The notes below the pieces were generated by a model. That model saw only the letters and a list, made by a program, of their open reading frames with translations. It had not been told where the DNA came from and ran no database searches. A DNA stretch of 64,000 nucleotides from Gari tellinella (lineage: Eukaryota > Mollusca > Bivalvia > Cardiida > Psammobiidae): assembly GCA_922989275.2 (NCBI GenBank), contig OV277867.1, positions 39,670,070 through 39,734,069 of the forward strand. Reading direction: 5' to 3'. How positions within the stretch are numbered: position 1 is the stretch's first letter; the number at the start of each line of letters is the position of its first letter. The position numbers and the translations under genes were made by a program. Positions 62,935 to 64,000 of the stretch are shown here, piece after piece.

Positions 62935-64000
62935 GGGCTAGGATTTTAATGCCATTTCTGGCATTTTATGCTAAAGGTTACTGGGAATAAGATTTAAATT
63001 CAAATTTCCTGCATTTTTGCTTTGGATAGTTGGACTAAGCTTTCAACACCAATGTCTAGAATTTAATGCTTTGGGTAATTGGGCTAATGGTTCAATGCTT
63101 ATGTCTGACATGTTATGCGTTAGGTAATTAAAATAAAGCTTCAATGCCAATGTCTAGAAATTAATGCTTTGGGTAATTGGGCTAATGGTTCAATGCCAAT
63201 GTCTGGCATGTTATACTTTGGGTAATTGAAATAAGTTTCAATGCCAATGTCTAGAAATTAATGCTTTGGGTAATTGGGCTTAGAATGGTTCAATAACTGG
63301 CATGTTATACTTTGGGTAATTGAAATAAGTTAAAATGCCAATATCTTGAAATTAATGCTTTGGATAATTGGACAAAGGTTTCAATGCCAATTTCTGGTAT
63401 GTTGTACTTAGGGTAATTGGACAAAGGTGTCAATGCCAATGCCAGGAAGGTTATATCTAGGATAATTGGACAAAGGTTTCAATGCCAATGTCTGGCATGT
63501 TATACTTAGGGTAATTGGACAAAGGTTTCAATGCCAATGTCTGGCATGTTATACTTAGGGTAATTGGACAAAGGTTTCAATGCCAATGTCTGGCATGTTA
63601 TACTTAGGGTAATTGGACAAAGGTTTCAATGCCAATGTCTGGCATGTTATACTTAGGGTAATTGGACAAAGGTTTCAATGCCAATGTCTGGCATGTTATA
63701 CTTAGGGTAATTGGACAAAGGTTTCAATGCCAATGTCTGGCATGTTATACTTAGGGTAATTGGACAAAGGTTTCAATGCCAATGTCTGGCATGTTATACT
63801 TAGGGTAATTGGACAAAGGGTTTCAATGCCAATGTCTGGCATGTTATACTTATGGTAATTGGACAAAGGGTTTCAATGCCAATGTCAGGAACGTTATACC
63901 TAGGGTAATTGGACAAATGTCTGGCATGTTACAGTTTGGTTATTTGGACAAAGGTTTCAATGCCAATGTCTGGCATGTTATACTTAGGGTAATTGGACAA
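62935..64000 (+). repeat. 49-bp minisatellite, running off the window
   Basis: Unit GGTTTCAATGCCAATGTCTG, GCATGTTATACTTAGGGTAA, TTGGACAAA (49 bases). Starts are exactly 49 apart from 63475 onward. From 62935 to about 63470 the units are diverged, including an alternating form with GAAATTAATGCTTTGGG. Confidence 0.95.

Noticed and set aside
63475..64000. CRISPR array, suggested by regular direct repeats
   Set aside because: The repeats are contiguous 49-mers without variable spacers, in a eukaryotic genome; it is a minisatellite.

Overview
This is a eukaryotic, intron-rich, AT-rich window, most likely from a bivalve mollusc. The reasons are a metazoan gene with canonical GT-AG introns, SINEs with a tRNA-derived head and a tail resembling the Meta-domain found in bivalve SINEs, and Helitron-like elements built of 145-bp AGGTCA-rich minisatellites with GCTCACCTG ends. 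A heterodont such as Dreissena is a guess. No prokaryotic or viral gene is visible.

Coding content is small. Positions 112-12630 on the plus strand hold the last ten visible exons (416 codons plus stop) of the TGFBRAP1/Vps3 orthologue, a subunit of the CORVET endosomal tethering complex; its 5' half lies left of the window. On the minus strand there are two homologous phase-0 terminal exons, at 29220-29387 and 51878-52039. They may be alternative last exons of one unidentified gene, or belong to two paralogous genes. A decayed ORF at 37497-37930 faintly recalls the P2RX7 C-terminal domain family.

Everything else is dominated by miniature inverted-repeat elements (MITEs), named here by letter. 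Families flanked by TTAA (piggyBac-like): A (TTAACCCATTACCCCATA ends), B (TTAACYCWTTGAACCCTAG), C (TTAACTCTTTGCATGC), I (TTAACTCTTTCAGCACC), L (TTAACCCTTAGCCCGCC) and M (TTAACCCATTTATACC). Families flanked by TA (Tc1/mariner-like): G (CAGTAAAACCTCTATTACG), H (CAGTGGAGAA) and F (CAGTCGAACTTCGATA). E (CAGGGCTCCAGATAAGGGG) and J (CAGGGGCCC) look hAT-like; D is a simple palindrome. HINE denotes the Helitron/Helentron-like elements.

Two central hairpins recur across families that have different ends. The alpha core (AACAGTTTGGATCC type) occurs in B, C, I, L, M and H. The beta core (AAAGCAGGCTGAAAGTAAAG type) occurs in A and G. The cores themselves contain TTAA, and TTAA-flanked elements are repeatedly found inserted there, giving nests up to three levels deep.

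Layout: 0-12.6 kb, TGFBRAP1 with introns full of HINEs and MITEs; 12.6-29 kb, nested MITEs and HINEs with no gene seen; 29-52 kb, MITEs plus the minus-strand terminal exons, a SINE and the P2RX7-like relic; 52-62.9 kb, more MITEs and a second SINE; 62.9 kb to the end, a 49-bp minisatellite that becomes progressively more uniform to the right. Element boundaries were read by eye and are good to roughly 5-15 bases.
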